Shown here: in pieces, positions 53,498 through 63,683 of the stretch
How the letters are laid out: the number at the start of each line of letters is the position of its first letter
Numbering within the stretch: position 1 is the first letter of the stretch
Assembly (NCBI GenBank): GCA_030427425.1
Contig: JAUICQ010000005.1
Coordinates: forward strand, 62,001 to 126,000
Length of the DNA stretch: 64,000 nt
Source: Fimbriimonadia bacterium
GTDB lineage: Bacteria; Armatimonadota; Fimbriimonadia; Fimbriimonadales; Fimbriimonadaceae
Reading direction: 5' to 3'
Program-made: the position numbers and the translations under genes
Notes under the pieces: generated by a model
What the model saw: only the letters and a program-made list of their open reading frames with translations
Told to the model about the DNA's origin: nothing
Database searches by the model: none

Positions 53498-53749
53498 ATG
53501 AACAAGTGGATTTATCTAAAATATGGACTAACTCTATACTCCATAATTGCTTTAACTGGATGCGGAAATAGCAATCAGCACTCTAATACTGGCGCGCTTT
53601 CGGTAAATGATAACGAATATTTAGAAGAACAACAAGAAGCACTCGAAAATCAGCTAGATGGCAAAAGTACTTCGGCGAACGTAAATAATCCTAATATGAG
53701 TGAACTAGAAAAAGATATTAGAGAAATACTAGACTATTCAGGATTATAA
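53498..53749 (+). CDS. Small lipoprotein of unknown function
   Basis: The protein has 83 residues from the ATG at 53498. The signal YLKYGLTLYSIIALTGC has a lipobox at Cys22, followed by an Asn/Glu-rich, probably helical chain ending DIREILDYSGL. The stop codon TAA abuts the first base of the tRNA-Ile gene end (minus strand). No function recognised. Confidence 0.65.
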   Translation: MNKWIYLKYGLTLYSIIALTGCGNSNQHSNTGALSVNDNEYLEEQQEALENQLDGKSTSANVNNPNMSELEKDIREILDYSGL

Positions 53750-53826
<77 letters not shown>

Positions 53827-53885
53827 CATTACTTATAAAAGTATACCTACTTTTTAGAATTTGCTGCAGAAAAAATTAGATTTAT

Positions 53886-54611
53886 TTATCCAATTTTCCA
53901 GTACGCACATAACTGCTTTAAATTGTCTAAAGATAGTTTTTTAAATTGAGAGAAAGTAGGATCCCTTTTTCTCTTAATAAATTTACAAACCTCATCAACA
54001 TTTTTACCGCGCGAGTTAATTTGAACATCAAATATAGTCTTTAATATATCTATTTTGTATTTATCAGTTAGCAAATTACTCAGTATATATTCAGCTTTAT
54101 CTACAACTGACACATCAGAATCTGATACCGAAACACCTTCTTCTACATCGGTAACTTCTACAATGGTAGCACTCTTGTCTTCAGTGCTAGCACCATTATG
54201 TAAATAGGTTAATATTTTTGCAGCAGAATCCATATCATCGCCAGACCTAGCTCTTTTCATCAGCACACCGTTTTCTACTACTGGTCCAATATCTTTAATC
54301 GATCTTTTCTCAGCCCTATTACCAGACTGGGCTAACATATCCAGACCCTCATTTTTTTGCAGCTTAGAATACAATCTAACAAAAGTTTCCAGCCTAAAGT
54401 TATTAAATTTAGCTTTTAAGTATCCATCCTGCTCTAACTCCATTATGATATTCTCAATTGAATATCCTGCATAGATTCTGGCCTGCATATACATTTCTAA
54501 ATCTGCTTCTAATGTTAGGGGGATATATACCATACGTTCGGCATCAGCACTACAAAAACACACTTTGGAAAAAGCAAAAAAGCATCCGATTAATAAATAT
54601 TTTTTCTTCAT
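53886..54611 (-). CDS. Secreted protein of unknown function
   Basis: This 241-residue protein has the signal peptide MKKKYLLIGCFFAFSKVCFC and a mature start SADAERMVYIP. It is mostly helical with an acidic middle (VEVTDVEEGVSVSDSDVS) and basic patches (RAEKRSIKDIGP, KFIKRKRDPTFSQFKKLS). No domain is recognised; a lipobox is not clear (VCFCSAD). It follows after tRNA-Ile and precedes murF on the same strand. Confidence 0.6.
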   Translation of the reverse strand: MKKKYLLIGCFFAFSKVCFCSADAERMVYIPLTLEADLEMYMQARIYAGYSIENIIMELEQDGYLKAKFNNFRLETFVRLYSKLQKNEGLDMLAQSGNRAEKRSIKDIGPVVENGVLMKRARSGDDMDSAAKILTYLHNGASTEDKSATIVEVTDVEEGVSVSDSDVSVVDKAEYILSNLLTDKYKIDILKTIFDVQINSRGKNVDEVCKFIKRKRDPTFSQFKKLSLDNLKQLCAYWKIG

Positions 54612-54688
54612 ATTAATCTAATATACTCCAATTTCAACGCATCCTGGACTGCACTAATATTCATATAACATAAGCTATTACTATCTTT

Positions 54689-56062
54689 CTAAACTAAACC
54701 AACAGAAAGCAAAGGCTCAACAGCCCTGGGCAACCCGATACTTCTACTAGCTTTCAATAAAACAAGATCCTTATCGCCTAATGTAAATAAATATTGAGAA
54801 ATACTTTCAATAGAATCCATTTTCTTTATATTTTCAGCTGGATAGCCTAACTGCACCAATCCCGATGCAATATACTCAGCCTGACCCCCAAATAAGAGAA
54901 CATCATCTGGAAACGCCTCAGATATACTCCTAGCAACTTGTTCACACCCAAGTTTTTCATACGAACCCAACTCCAGCATATCGCCCAAAACAACCACTTT
55001 TTTACCAGGCACGGAACTCTCAGATAACACCTTGACAGCAGCACAAACACTATCCGGACTAGCGTTGTAAGCATCTATAAGTGCAGTACATCCATTCGAA
55101 AGCATCTGATGCTCCATACGCATCTCAGGCATCTTGGTGTATTTTAATTTTTCACAACACTCTTTAACATTTAAACCTAATTCCGCAGCGATTAATACCG
55201 CTATAGCCGCATTTAACGCTTGATGCTTCCCTGCCACTGGAATGGTAAAATGATACTTGTCTTTGTTAATCTCAAGCATCACTTCCGATTCTTTCCAATT
55301 TATCATCCTATAACCAATTACACGACAGTTGGCATTCTCACTAAATCCAAAAGTTTTCTTTGCACAACCCGCTTTCTGTTCCATTATATGATGGAAAGAA
55401 TCGTCTGCTGAATAAATTGCTAACGCACTGCTATCTAACTCCTCAAATAATTCACACTTTGCATGAGCGATCCCTTCTTTAGAGCCGAAAAATTCTATGT
55501 GATTGCTACCAATCATTGTGATAACAGCTATGGTCGGCCTGTGAACTTTAGCAAGATTCCGTATCTTACCAGCCGATCGCATCCCTAGTTCCGCTATAAC
55601 ATACTTATGTTCATCCGAAACATGATGCCATAATGCTGGAGATGTATAGGAGGTGTTTTTATTACCAAAAGATTTTAGAACATCATTATTGCCTTCCAAA
55701 ACTTGAGCAATAAACTCCTTTGTAGAAGTCTTCCCATTGCTACCAGTAACACAGATCACTTCACCTTGGAACTGATCTCTTCTATAAGCACCGTATTTTG
55801 CAATAGCCTCAATAATATTAGGTACCTGAACAGATGGATAAGATAATTCTTTTTCAGTAAGAGCAGCAACAGATCCATTAGCTAAAGCATCTTCAACGTA
55901 ATTATTACCGTCTACACGCGCTCCTTTTACTGCGATAAATAATGAATTGGGCAGAATGCTTTTACTATTAAGACAGAAGTGTGAAATAATTTCATTACCC
56001 TTAGTATGAAACAATCGTCCCCCACAAATATCTGCGAAGGACGCTACAGAAATTTTATCCAT
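54689..56062 (-). CDS. murF: UDP-MurNAc-tripeptide D-alanyl-D-alanine ligase MurF
   Basis: The 457-residue Mur ligase has the N-terminal ISVASFADICGGRL, the phosphate-binding CVTGSNGKTSTKEFIAQVL, ELGMRSAGKIRNLAKVHRP and the C-terminal region IDAYNASPDSVCAAVKVL with VVVLGDMLELGSYEKLG. It adds D-Ala-D-Ala to the peptidoglycan precursor in the cytosol. It lies 9 bases after murE. Confidence 0.95.
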   Translation of the reverse strand: MDKISVASFADICGGRLFHTKGNEIISHFCLNSKSILPNSLFIAVKGARVDGNNYVEDALANGSVAALTEKELSYPSVQVPNIIEAIAKYGAYRRDQFQGEVICVTGSNGKTSTKEFIAQVLEGNNDVLKSFGNKNTSYTSPALWHHVSDEHKYVIAELGMRSAGKIRNLAKVHRPTIAVITMIGSNHIEFFGSKEGIAHAKCELFEELDSSALAIYSADDSFHHIMEQKAGCAKKTFGFSENANCRVIGYRMINWKESEVMLEINKDKYHFTIPVAGKHQALNAAIAVLIAAELGLNVKECCEKLKYTKMPEMRMEHQMLSNGCTALIDAYNASPDSVCAAVKVLSESSVPGKKVVVLGDMLELGSYEKLGCEQVARSISEAFPDDVLLFGGQAEYIASGLVQLGYPAENIKKMDSIESISQYLFTLGDKDLVLLKASRSIGLPRAVEPLLSVGLV

Positions 56063-56071
56063 ATTTATAGT

Positions 56072-57553
56072 TTAACTTAAACACTGCATAGCTGTCTCTA
56101 TATCTCCAGCATAGCTTTTGCTCTCTTTGCCAATCTGCATTTTTTCAATGCCTTTACCAGCGATTACTACAACATCACCCAATTTAGCTTCTTCAATAGC
56201 ATTATATATAGCACGTTCTCTATCCAGCTCTATCTCTACATTAGATAATGCATCCATGCCCTTTTTAATCTCTTCAGCAATAGCGGCAGGATCTTCACTT
56301 CGAGGATTATCGGTTGTGATATATACTTTTTCCGAAAACTGTGCTGCCACTTTACCCATAAGAGGTCGCTTTTCTGCGTCTCTATTTCCTCCACATCCAA
56401 ACACAGTAAAGATTTTTCCTTCAGACAAATTAGCTGCCGATTGCAGTACCTTTTCCAATGCATCAGGAGTATGAGCGTAATCTACAATCACCTTAATTCC
56501 TTTTCCATTTTCAACCGTCTGGAATCTTCCAGGGACAGGAGCTATTTGCGGTAGTGCCTGAGCAATTTTCTTCAGATTATAACCTAACGACAGACATGCA
56601 GATATAGCAGCCAAGGCATTCTCTAGCTGGAATTCACCCGCAAGAGGGATCTTTATTATTTCTGTCTGATCTTTATATTTTACGCTTATAATCGTGAAAT
56701 CGATGGCCGCTTCTACTAGGAAACCCTGCACATCACCCTTCCCCTTTCCATAGGTCAGCTTTCTTGGCAAGTTCAGTTCTGCACTCCATTGTGCTCCAAA
56801 TTTATCATCTAGATTAAAGATGCCAGTAAAAAGTTTTTTCGATTGAGATGCTAATTCAGTAAATAACAGCTTTTTCGATTCAGCATAATCTTCCATGCTA
56901 CCATGAAAATCTAAATGTTCAGGAGTAAGATTGTTAAATATACCTATATCAAATTGAGATCCCCATAACCGGCGCTCTTGTAACGCATGACTGCTTACCT
57001 CCGATACAACTACTTTCATCTTTAGTTTTTCAGAAATATTCAATGCCTTTAAATACTCTGCAGGGTAAGGCGTTGTATTTGGAATAGCATAATTAATCAC
57101 TTTAGAATGAAAACCAAGAGTCCCCGTATACGAAGTATTTGTTCCAAGAATGTTTAATACCTCTTTAATCATCCAGGATATCGATGTTTTTCCATTGGTC
57201 CCTGTTACACCGATTAATTTCAGTCGTTTACTAGGATAATTGTAGAAATAGTTTGTAATATCGCTTATATACTTTATGTAATCTTCGCTCTTTGAAATGT
57301 AAGCATAAGGTATTTTGTATTTTCTAGCTAACCCTACCCCTTCTTCATCATGCACAATACAACCACTAGAACCTACGGCATCCATGATATATTCAGATGT
57401 AGAAGTAGTGCTAGTCTTGCTAGGCATACATATATACAAAGATCTACTCCTCATCTTTCTTGTATCATCTGTAATATTCTCTACTTCTGTATTCCCTAAC
57501 ACAAAATCCGTGGGCTTTATCGAACTTTTAAATACTAATTCTGAAAATTCCAT
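56072..57553 (-). CDS. murE: UDP-MurNAc-L-Ala-D-Glu:meso-DAP ligase MurE
   Basis: The 493-residue Mur ligase has the P-loop GVTGTNGKTSISWMIKEVL, YPAEYLKALNISEKL, VSSHALQERRLWGSQFDIGIFNNLTPEHLDFH and VIVDYAHTPDALEKVL. The C-terminal TDNPRSEDPAAIAEEIKKGM holds the DNPR motif that selects meso-diaminopimelate over lysine. This predicts a mDAP-type wall as in diderms. It is between ftsI and murF. Confidence 0.96.
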   Translation of the reverse strand: MEFSELVFKSSIKPTDFVLGNTEVENITDDTRKMRSRSLYICMPSKTSTTSTSEYIMDAVGSSGCIVHDEEGVGLARKYKIPYAYISKSEDYIKYISDITNYFYNYPSKRLKLIGVTGTNGKTSISWMIKEVLNILGTNTSYTGTLGFHSKVINYAIPNTTPYPAEYLKALNISEKLKMKVVVSEVSSHALQERRLWGSQFDIGIFNNLTPEHLDFHGSMEDYAESKKLLFTELASQSKKLFTGIFNLDDKFGAQWSAELNLPRKLTYGKGKGDVQGFLVEAAIDFTIISVKYKDQTEIIKIPLAGEFQLENALAAISACLSLGYNLKKIAQALPQIAPVPGRFQTVENGKGIKVIVDYAHTPDALEKVLQSAANLSEGKIFTVFGCGGNRDAEKRPLMGKVAAQFSEKVYITTDNPRSEDPAAIAEEIKKGMDALSNVEIELDRERAIYNAIEEAKLGDVVVIAGKGIEKMQIGKESKSYAGDIETAMQCLS

Positions 57554-57647
57554 ACCTGAATCCTCTAATTAATCTCCATTAAAAAATCATTCTTCTGCAA
57601 AAATACTAGAACATAAAATCTCTTGTACATTTACAGTTATATTCTAT

Positions 57648-59369
57648 TTATTCCTCATTTGGCAAAATTTTATAGTGCTTGATAATCTCTTTTGCTATAT
57701 TATGAAAGATAGGACCAGCCACCACTCCTCCATAGATCCCCCCTCTTCGAGGATTATCTACCATAACCATAACAGTCACCTTAGGATTTCTACTAGGAAC
57801 AAACCCAACAAAGTTTGCTATATACCCTCCACCCTGTAGCTTTCCGGTAGCCTTATTTACTTTCTGAGCAGTTCCCGTTTTACCAGCCAATTTATATCCT
57901 GGTATCCTCATTCTTTTACCAGTACCAGTATTCGATTCTATTACCTGCTCCATTGCATTTAAAACTTTTTCAGCCGAATCTTCACTAATAACTTGGGATG
58001 CAACCTTAACACTATTCTCTTTACCACCAACACTCTTAATGAGTCTTGGCTCCATTCTTATCCCTTTATTCGCTAATAGTGAAAATGCACTTGTTAAAGC
58101 AATTGGGGTAGCAGTTATCGATTGACCAAAACCTACATTGGCCATCTGAAGAGCTTTCGCATAATCATTTCTATTAAACATCCCTTTACGCTCATTAGGG
58201 AGTCCTAATTGAGATTTTTCTAACAACCCTAACTGCTCAAGATATTCAACCATATTATTGTAGCCTATTTTAATGCCCCAACTAGCAGCCATGGTGTTAC
58301 AACTACGAGCGATACCATCTACAGCATTAATCGTACCATGAGCTCTACCACTCGCTCTAAGATGACACCTCACTCGGGACGACTTTCCAATTTTCAGCTC
58401 TCCAACACAATGAAATTTATCATCAGTTCTAACATGATGTAAATCTAAAGCTTTCGCCAAAGTAAGACACTTAAACGTAGATCCAGGCTCAAACGCAGAC
58501 ATGTAACAAGGATTATAATCACTAAATGTGGTGGAAAAAGTATTTTTTTCTTCTGGGATCCAAGCAGGCCAATTTGCCATGCTCAACACATCACCAGTAG
58601 CTGGATCCATAATTATCACAGCACCATACTCTGCATTGTACTCTTCAACAGCATCTCTTATGCACCTAGTTGCTACTTCTTGAAGATGCGAGTTTATTGT
58701 AAGCTGAACATCAGAACCATGCTCTGGCTTGACGCTATCTTCAGACATCCGCATGGGAAGAAACGCGCCTGTTCTATCAACCATACCCTCACGGTAACCA
58801 TGATTCCCGCTAAGGATATCGTTTTTACTAAATTCTATTCCTGTAACAGGTTTATTTTCTCTTATATAACCTATTATTCCTGAAGTGTACTCACCCATAG
58901 GATAAGTACGATTACTAACCCGGTGTAAGGAGATTCCGTCTGCGTTCCATTTTACTTTCACACGCCTTACTTCATCTGCCTTACTCCTCCCGATTGGGGT
59001 GTTCCATGTGGCATTTTTCGTGCCAGTTAATGCAGCCTGTCTTAGTTCTGACGCGGAAATTTGCACCGCGGCAGAGAGTTCCAAGAAAAAAGCTGTGCTT
59101 TTGGGAACTTTCGTATAATCGATACCGAACTCGTACACATCCGTGCTCTGCGCGAGCACTTTGCTATCAGATGAGTAGATCGTCCCCCGATATGCACTGT
59201 CTTTCCGTTTAACCCAGAACCTCTTTGTATTCTTAGCATTATTTAATATATACTCCCGTGCACTAAAATGTACATTTGCTTGAGTAAGAGCCGCTAGAAG
59301 AAAAAACACCACTAACCCGAAGACCAGTATACTTTCTCTGCTTATTTTTCGACGCCTAAAGACTTTCAT
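57648..59369 (-). CDS. ftsI: Penicillin-binding protein / division transpeptidase FtsI
   Basis: This 573-residue class B PBP has one N-terminal membrane segment (ILVFGLVVFFLLAALTQANV), then the pedestal region with YRGTIYSSDSKVLAQS, and the transpeptidase with FEPGSTFKCLTLAKAL (SxxK), GIARSCNTMAASWG (SxN) and LAGKTGTAQKV (KTG). It is followed by murE and murF, a dcw-cluster fragment order. It crosslinks septal peptidoglycan. Confidence 0.95.
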   Translation of the reverse strand: MKVFRRRKISRESILVFGLVVFFLLAALTQANVHFSAREYILNNAKNTKRFWVKRKDSAYRGTIYSSDSKVLAQSTDVYEFGIDYTKVPKSTAFFLELSAAVQISASELRQAALTGTKNATWNTPIGRSKADEVRRVKVKWNADGISLHRVSNRTYPMGEYTSGIIGYIRENKPVTGIEFSKNDILSGNHGYREGMVDRTGAFLPMRMSEDSVKPEHGSDVQLTINSHLQEVATRCIRDAVEEYNAEYGAVIIMDPATGDVLSMANWPAWIPEEKNTFSTTFSDYNPCYMSAFEPGSTFKCLTLAKALDLHHVRTDDKFHCVGELKIGKSSRVRCHLRASGRAHGTINAVDGIARSCNTMAASWGIKIGYNNMVEYLEQLGLLEKSQLGLPNERKGMFNRNDYAKALQMANVGFGQSITATPIALTSAFSLLANKGIRMEPRLIKSVGGKENSVKVASQVISEDSAEKVLNAMEQVIESNTGTGKRMRIPGYKLAGKTGTAQKVNKATGKLQGGGYIANFVGFVPSRNPKVTVMVMVDNPRRGGIYGGVVAGPIFHNIAKEIIKHYKILPNEE

Positions 59370-59756
59370 CTATCTTTAGCATAACCTAAAATTCAAGCCT
59401 ATTCTCTGTATTTTATTCTATAAACTACTTTTTTGCTTACCTAAGAATACTAGAATACAAAAAATCCAGTATTTTTTTGCTATTTACAATTTTTCATTAA
59501 ACGGTAAAAATGCCTATCATCCAATAGGCCCCAGCAACGTCCTTAGAAAATATCGTCATAGACCCCGGAGTATTGATGGTTCCGGGGTGACAATCAAATT
59601 CCAAGATGTCTTCCCGACATTGTATAGAGTCGGGATCCATGACCTTATTTAAAAACTCTTCAGAAAGGATAAAAACGCCTCACTTCAACACCCACTAATA
59701 TGTTAAGTCCCTATACAACTAAAAAAAATCTCTTTTGGGGTACTATAAAATTTAAT
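59370..59756. other. Repeat-containing divergent intergenic region
   Basis: It contains inverted copies of repeat C (59556-59594, CCCCGGAG ... TTCCGGGGTGACAAT) and repeat D (59631-59665), separated by a hairpin TCCCGAC ... GTCGGGA. The part next to ftsI is AT-rich. An alternative ATG at 59700 would precede the chosen start of the next gene. Confidence 0.6.
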
Positions 59757-60305
59757 ATGCAAAAGTACATAATAGCAGTCGGAATCAGTCTCAGCAACTT
59801 TTTCAACATAGTCCATAGTTCTCCAAACATCAACACTACTCAAGATATAGAAAACCCGATCCTCGATAGCGTAGAGCACACCGATATGTACCCTATTTCA
59901 ACCATACAGTATGCCCAAAACAATTTACAGAGCGGTATTGCACTTAGCGCCAGTATGGATGCCGCTCTTAACTGCTGCCTGGGCAACTATCTATTTGCAA
60001 CTTCCGATATTATTACATGCCTATTAACGATGAATAATCCTAACTTCATGGAAGGACAATTCATAGTTAACAATGAGTACCATCCATGCTGCGCCAAATG
60101 CTTGGAATTATCCGCTTATACATCGATGATTATTAATGCCTACAGAATAGTGACATGCAACCCTACTTCTTTAAACAATTGTTGCGGCGAATGCTTTACT
60201 ATTATTAGAAATGGAGGAGTCGCGATTAATGCTATGCAAAAAGATCTATCTCCACTAACCCCTCCTGGACACATAGAGATGGGACAATCTCTGCATGAAG
60301 ACTAA
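59757..60305 (+). CDS. Cys-rich exported protein of unknown function
   Basis: ATG 59757 is chosen because it begins a signal peptide (MQKYIIAVGISLSNFFNIVHS); the frame is open from 59700. The mature part contains Cys clusters ALNCCLGNYL, HPCCAKCLEL, CNPTSLNNCCGECFTI (paired Cys), with no known fold. Cys pairs suggest a disulphide or metal-binding exported protein. It is divergent from ftsI and ends 22 bases before the convergent ABC permease gene. Confidence 0.6.
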   Translation: MQKYIIAVGISLSNFFNIVHSSPNINTTQDIENPILDSVEHTDMYPISTIQYAQNNLQSGIALSASMDAALNCCLGNYLFATSDIITCLLTMNNPNFMEGQFIVNNEYHPCCAKCLELSAYTSMIINAYRIVTCNPTSLNNCCGECFTIIRNGGVAINAMQKDLSPLTPPGHIEMGQSLHED

Positions 60306-60326
60306 CTGAACAGAGTCCATTAAAAC

Positions 60327-61178
60327 TTATACCTTGCCCACCCCAGTAGGAGGTCGCATTCTATTGCCTAGAATAGCTAAAGCTAAAATCATCACCATAT
60401 AAGGCATAGCATTCCATATTAACCATGATGGATGAAATCCAAAAAATTCACTCCCTTGCATAATTATATCTAGCACCATGAGCCCACCTAAAGATAGACA
60501 CCAGAGAGCACAATACAGAGGTCGCCAACCACCTATTATAATGATAGCAAGTGCCGTATAACCCCTTGCCGCAGTTGCATTATCTGCATAAGCACCACCA
60601 ATAGAAAGGATTGTAGCACCACCTAATGCACAGCACACCCCACATAACATCATAGTTATAAATCTAATATATTTTGGAGAGACACCTGCCAACCTAGAAT
60701 TCTCAGGACTATTCCCTACGGCTAATATATGTAAACCAAATTTTGTATTTTTAAACATCCAGTGTAACAAAAACGGGAGGAGGACTGATAAAGCAAGAAA
60801 AAAGTTTTTATCAAATAATGGAATGCCCTTTTCACCATCAACACTACTTATCTGATATATGTATGGACAAAATCCTAGCGCGAATGTGTTTAGTATAACC
60901 CCAGTAATAATGTTATCAAAATAGTAGTACTGAGTTAACACCCACAATATTAATCCATAAACAGCTCCTGAAAAGAATCCTCCTAAAAGCCCTAAAGTTG
61001 CCGAACCTGTACTAATAGCAATCACTGCATTCATCACCATTGCAACTTGCATCGTTCCTTCAAGAGCAATGTTGCAGATTCCACTCTTATCACTCAACAG
61101 CCCACCCATAGCTGCAAAAAGTATCGGAGCTGCATAAAAAACACCTATGGCTATTATTTCTAAATTAAGATCAAACAT
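60327..61178 (-). CDS. ABC transporter permease, nucleoside-type (YufQ/NupQ-like)
   Basis: The 283-residue membrane protein has about eight hydrophobic segments. The start IEIIAIGVFYAAPILFAAMGGLLSDKSGICNIALEGTMQVAMV is the hallmark of this BmpA-type permease family (GGLxSExSGVxNIGLEGxM). TLGFCPYIYQIS and ARGYTALAIIIIGGWRP are also typical. It pairs with the next permease; start and stop share one base. Substrate by family: nucleosides or bases. Confidence 0.88.
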   Translation of the reverse strand: MFDLNLEIIAIGVFYAAPILFAAMGGLLSDKSGICNIALEGTMQVAMVMNAVIAISTGSATLGLLGGFFSGAVYGLILWVLTQYYYFDNIITGVILNTFALGFCPYIYQISSVDGEKGIPLFDKNFFLALSVLLPFLLHWMFKNTKFGLHILAVGNSPENSRLAGVSPKYIRFITMMLCGVCCALGGATILSIGGAYADNATAARGYTALAIIIIGGWRPLYCALWCLSLGGLMVLDIIMQGSEFFGFHPSWLIWNAMPYMVMILALAILGNRMRPPTGVGKV

Positions 61179-62164
61179 TAAAATTTTCTCCTTGAATATC
61201 TAAAAGTAGCAACAACTAAAATGATAACTGCAAGAATCATCTGATGGTAGGACGGCGATAAACCTAATATATGCAACGAGGACGTAACTTTTGTAATAAT
61301 AGCAAAAAATAAGGCACTAGGGATAACATAGAGTATATTATTACCCGCCAATAATCCGATTCCTATAGCAGTATAACCATAACCAGGAGATAATCCTGGA
61401 TAGTACATACCGTCACAAGCAAATACAGAGAGTCCGCCAGCTAAACCTGCTAACGCTCCAGAAAGCAACAGTATCCGTACTGTAAGCTTCTTAACATTAA
61501 TTCCAGCATATTCGGCTGCAACTAAATTAGCACCTAACACCCTTCTTTCGAAAGTAAGAATATTCCTTTTACCCAAATAACGTAAGATGCCTACAAAAAT
61601 AATCAATAAAGGAATAGCATAACTTACCCTAACCCCCCATGCCATAAAACTAGGTATCAACCTATCTTCTGAAATTAAGATGGTACTCAAGCTCGTTGAA
61701 AAATTATCTTTTATAGGATCTTGGATGAGAGCTAAACTGATATTGATAGCAATACTATTCATCATAATAGTTGTTACCACTTCATGACCTCCTCTGTAAG
61801 CTTTAATCCATGCAGGTATTAGTGCACATAGAGATCCGGCCACCATAGATATTATAAGACTCCCTACAATTCCAATATAAGAATACAACAAAATCCCAGA
61901 TGCACTCGCAGCTACTGCCCCCATCGCTAACTGACCTTCACACCCTATATTAAACAGTGAAGAATTAAAAGAAATAAAGATAGCTAATCCGCACAATAAA
62001 AGGGGAATAAAGCTCCGCAGAATATTGCTCCACCCACATGGAGAACATATCACATAATCTGAAATCCGACAGATAGCATCTACAACAGGAACTCCGTGAA
62101 AAACTAAAGATAAAATCAATAACAATGCTGCCACAATTAACAGTACTATGTTCCTAAAAATCAT
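61178..62164 (-). CDS. ABC transporter permease, nucleoside-type (YufP/NupP-like)
   Basis: This 328-residue permease has about ten hydrophobic stretches. Typical family parts are FISFNSSLFNIGCEGQLAMGAVAA (signature), IKAYRGGHEVVTTIMMNSIAI, GANLVAAEYAGINVKKLTVRILLLSGALAGLAGG and YGYTAIGIGLLAGNN. It overlaps the ATPase gene by 4 bases and the other permease gene by 1 base. Confidence 0.88.
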   Translation of the reverse strand: MIFRNIVLLIVAALLLILSLVFHGVPVVDAICRISDYVICSPCGWSNILRSFIPLLLCGLAIFISFNSSLFNIGCEGQLAMGAVAASASGILLYSYIGIVGSLIISMVAGSLCALIPAWIKAYRGGHEVVTTIMMNSIAINISLALIQDPIKDNFSTSLSTILISEDRLIPSFMAWGVRVSYAIPLLIIFVGILRYLGKRNILTFERRVLGANLVAAEYAGINVKKLTVRILLLSGALAGLAGGLSVFACDGMYYPGLSPGYGYTAIGIGLLAGNNILYVIPSALFFAIITKVTSSLHILGLSPSYHQMILAVIILVVATFRYSRRKF

Positions 62165-63672
62165 AAATTCAAACCTGTAATATACTCACCCAGACTCCCT
62201 TTGCTTGCAAGAGGAACTTCTGAAATACCACCTTTATTCATAACAAACACTCTATGACAATACTTAAAAAGCTCATCAACATCATAAGAAAAAATAATCG
62301 CTCCGGCACCATTCGAACACGATTCATACACTCTTTTATAAAAATCATGAATTCCTTCTATATCCAGAGCATTCGTAGGATGCTGAGCCACAATAAGCTT
62401 CGGATGAAACACAAATGTTTTGTTATTTACAAATCGCTGTTTATTTCCTCCAGAAAGAGTCCTCATCGATTGACGGATATTTACCTTAGAACTAAAATTA
62501 GAACAGAAATCCTTGCAAATATTCTTTACCACTTTCCTACTTAATAAACCATTCCTATACACTTGCGGAAATCGTTGAATACCAAGTAGCGCGTTATCTA
62601 TTAAATCGAAATCCGCTACCGATCCATCTATATCTCTATCCGGACCTATAAATCTGAACCCCAGTTTTTTTCTTTCCCAAACATCGTAACTACTAATATC
62701 TTTACCAGCAAACCAGAGGCTCCCTTCTGATGTTTCATCTAAACCTATAATAGTCCGGAACAGTTCATTTTCACCATTTCCTTCAACACCAGTTATCCCG
62801 ATTATCTCTCCCATACCCAAACTAAAAGATATGGATCCAGGAAACTTTTCTGCTGCTAAGCCTAGACTGATATTCTTGCACTCTAAACATGTTTCACGCA
62901 CTGATGGTTTTTCCATGCAACTAGAACTTAAATTACCTCCAGTAACTTGCTTGGCAACCTCTTTTGCCGATACCTTACTGGCATCAGTACTTAATAGTAG
63001 TACCCCATCCTTTAACACGCTTATCTTATCAGCACAATTCATTACTTCTTGAAGTTTATGAGAAATGACTATAACCGCCTTTCCATCATTAGCCAATTGC
63101 CTCATAAGAGTGTAAAACAATTCTGTATCTTTGCTATTCATTCTAGAAGTAGGTTCATCAAAGATCATAATCTCCGACTTCCTTCGAACCAGTTTGAGTA
63201 GCTCCAGTTTCTTCATTTTAGCCAGACATAACGAAGATGCGAGATTATTCCATGGAAAAGTAATACCTAGCTTATTTGCGATTTTTTCTGCTTCTACTAA
63301 CTCTTCTTTTCGTTGAAGTATGTTCCGTTTTTCTTCGCCAAGAATTAAATTTTCTAAGCACGTAAGCTCTGGTATAATCCCCGATTCCTGACCCACCATG
63401 CCTATACCAAGCTTAATCGCTTCTCTATTAGAGTTTAAACTGGCAATCTTATTTTTAACATAGATATTCCCACTAGTTGGAGGATAGCATCCATACAGGA
63501 TCTTCATTAATGTAGATTTTCCAGCACCATTCTCACCCAAAATACAGTGAATTTTACCAGCATTAATTGAAAGAGATACATTTTTAAGTGCTGTGGAGTT
63601 ATGAAATTTTTTACTAACTCCACAGAATCTTATTATCGCACTCTTATCATATAAGGAATCTTCTCTTAACAT
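62161..63672 (-). CDS. Sugar/nucleoside-type ABC ATP-binding protein (two ABC domains)
   Basis: The 503-residue protein has two fused ATPase halves. The first has Walker A GENGAGKSTLMKILYG and a diverged signature (LASSLCLAKMKKLELLKLV), with Walker B MIFDEPTS. The second has GVEGNGENELFRTIIG, signature LSGGNKQRFVNNKTF, and HPTNALDIEG, which is typical for the BmpA-associated ATPases (NupO/YufO). A BmpA-like binding lipoprotein gene is not in the window. Confidence 0.9.
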   Translation of the reverse strand: MLREDSLYDKSAIIRFCGVSKKFHNSTALKNVSLSINAGKIHCILGENGAGKSTLMKILYGCYPPTSGNIYVKNKIASLNSNREAIKLGIGMVGQESGIIPELTCLENLILGEEKRNILQRKEELVEAEKIANKLGITFPWNNLASSLCLAKMKKLELLKLVRRKSEIMIFDEPTSRMNSKDTELFYTLMRQLANDGKAVIVISHKLQEVMNCADKISVLKDGVLLLSTDASKVSAKEVAKQVTGGNLSSSCMEKPSVRETCLECKNISLGLAAEKFPGSISFSLGMGEIIGITGVEGNGENELFRTIIGLDETSEGSLWFAGKDISSYDVWERKKLGFRFIGPDRDIDGSVADFDLIDNALLGIQRFPQVYRNGLLSRKVVKNICKDFCSNFSSKVNIRQSMRTLSGGNKQRFVNNKTFVFHPKLIVAQHPTNALDIEGIHDFYKRVYESCSNGAGAIIFSYDVDELFKYCHRVFVMNKGGISEVPLASKGSLGEYITGLNL

Positions 63673-63683
63673 GAAAGGAATTA

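Noticed and set aside
59700-59756. Upstream start of the Cys-rich exported protein
   Set aside because: The 19 extra residues precede a normal signal peptide starting at 59757 and carry no typical signal feature.
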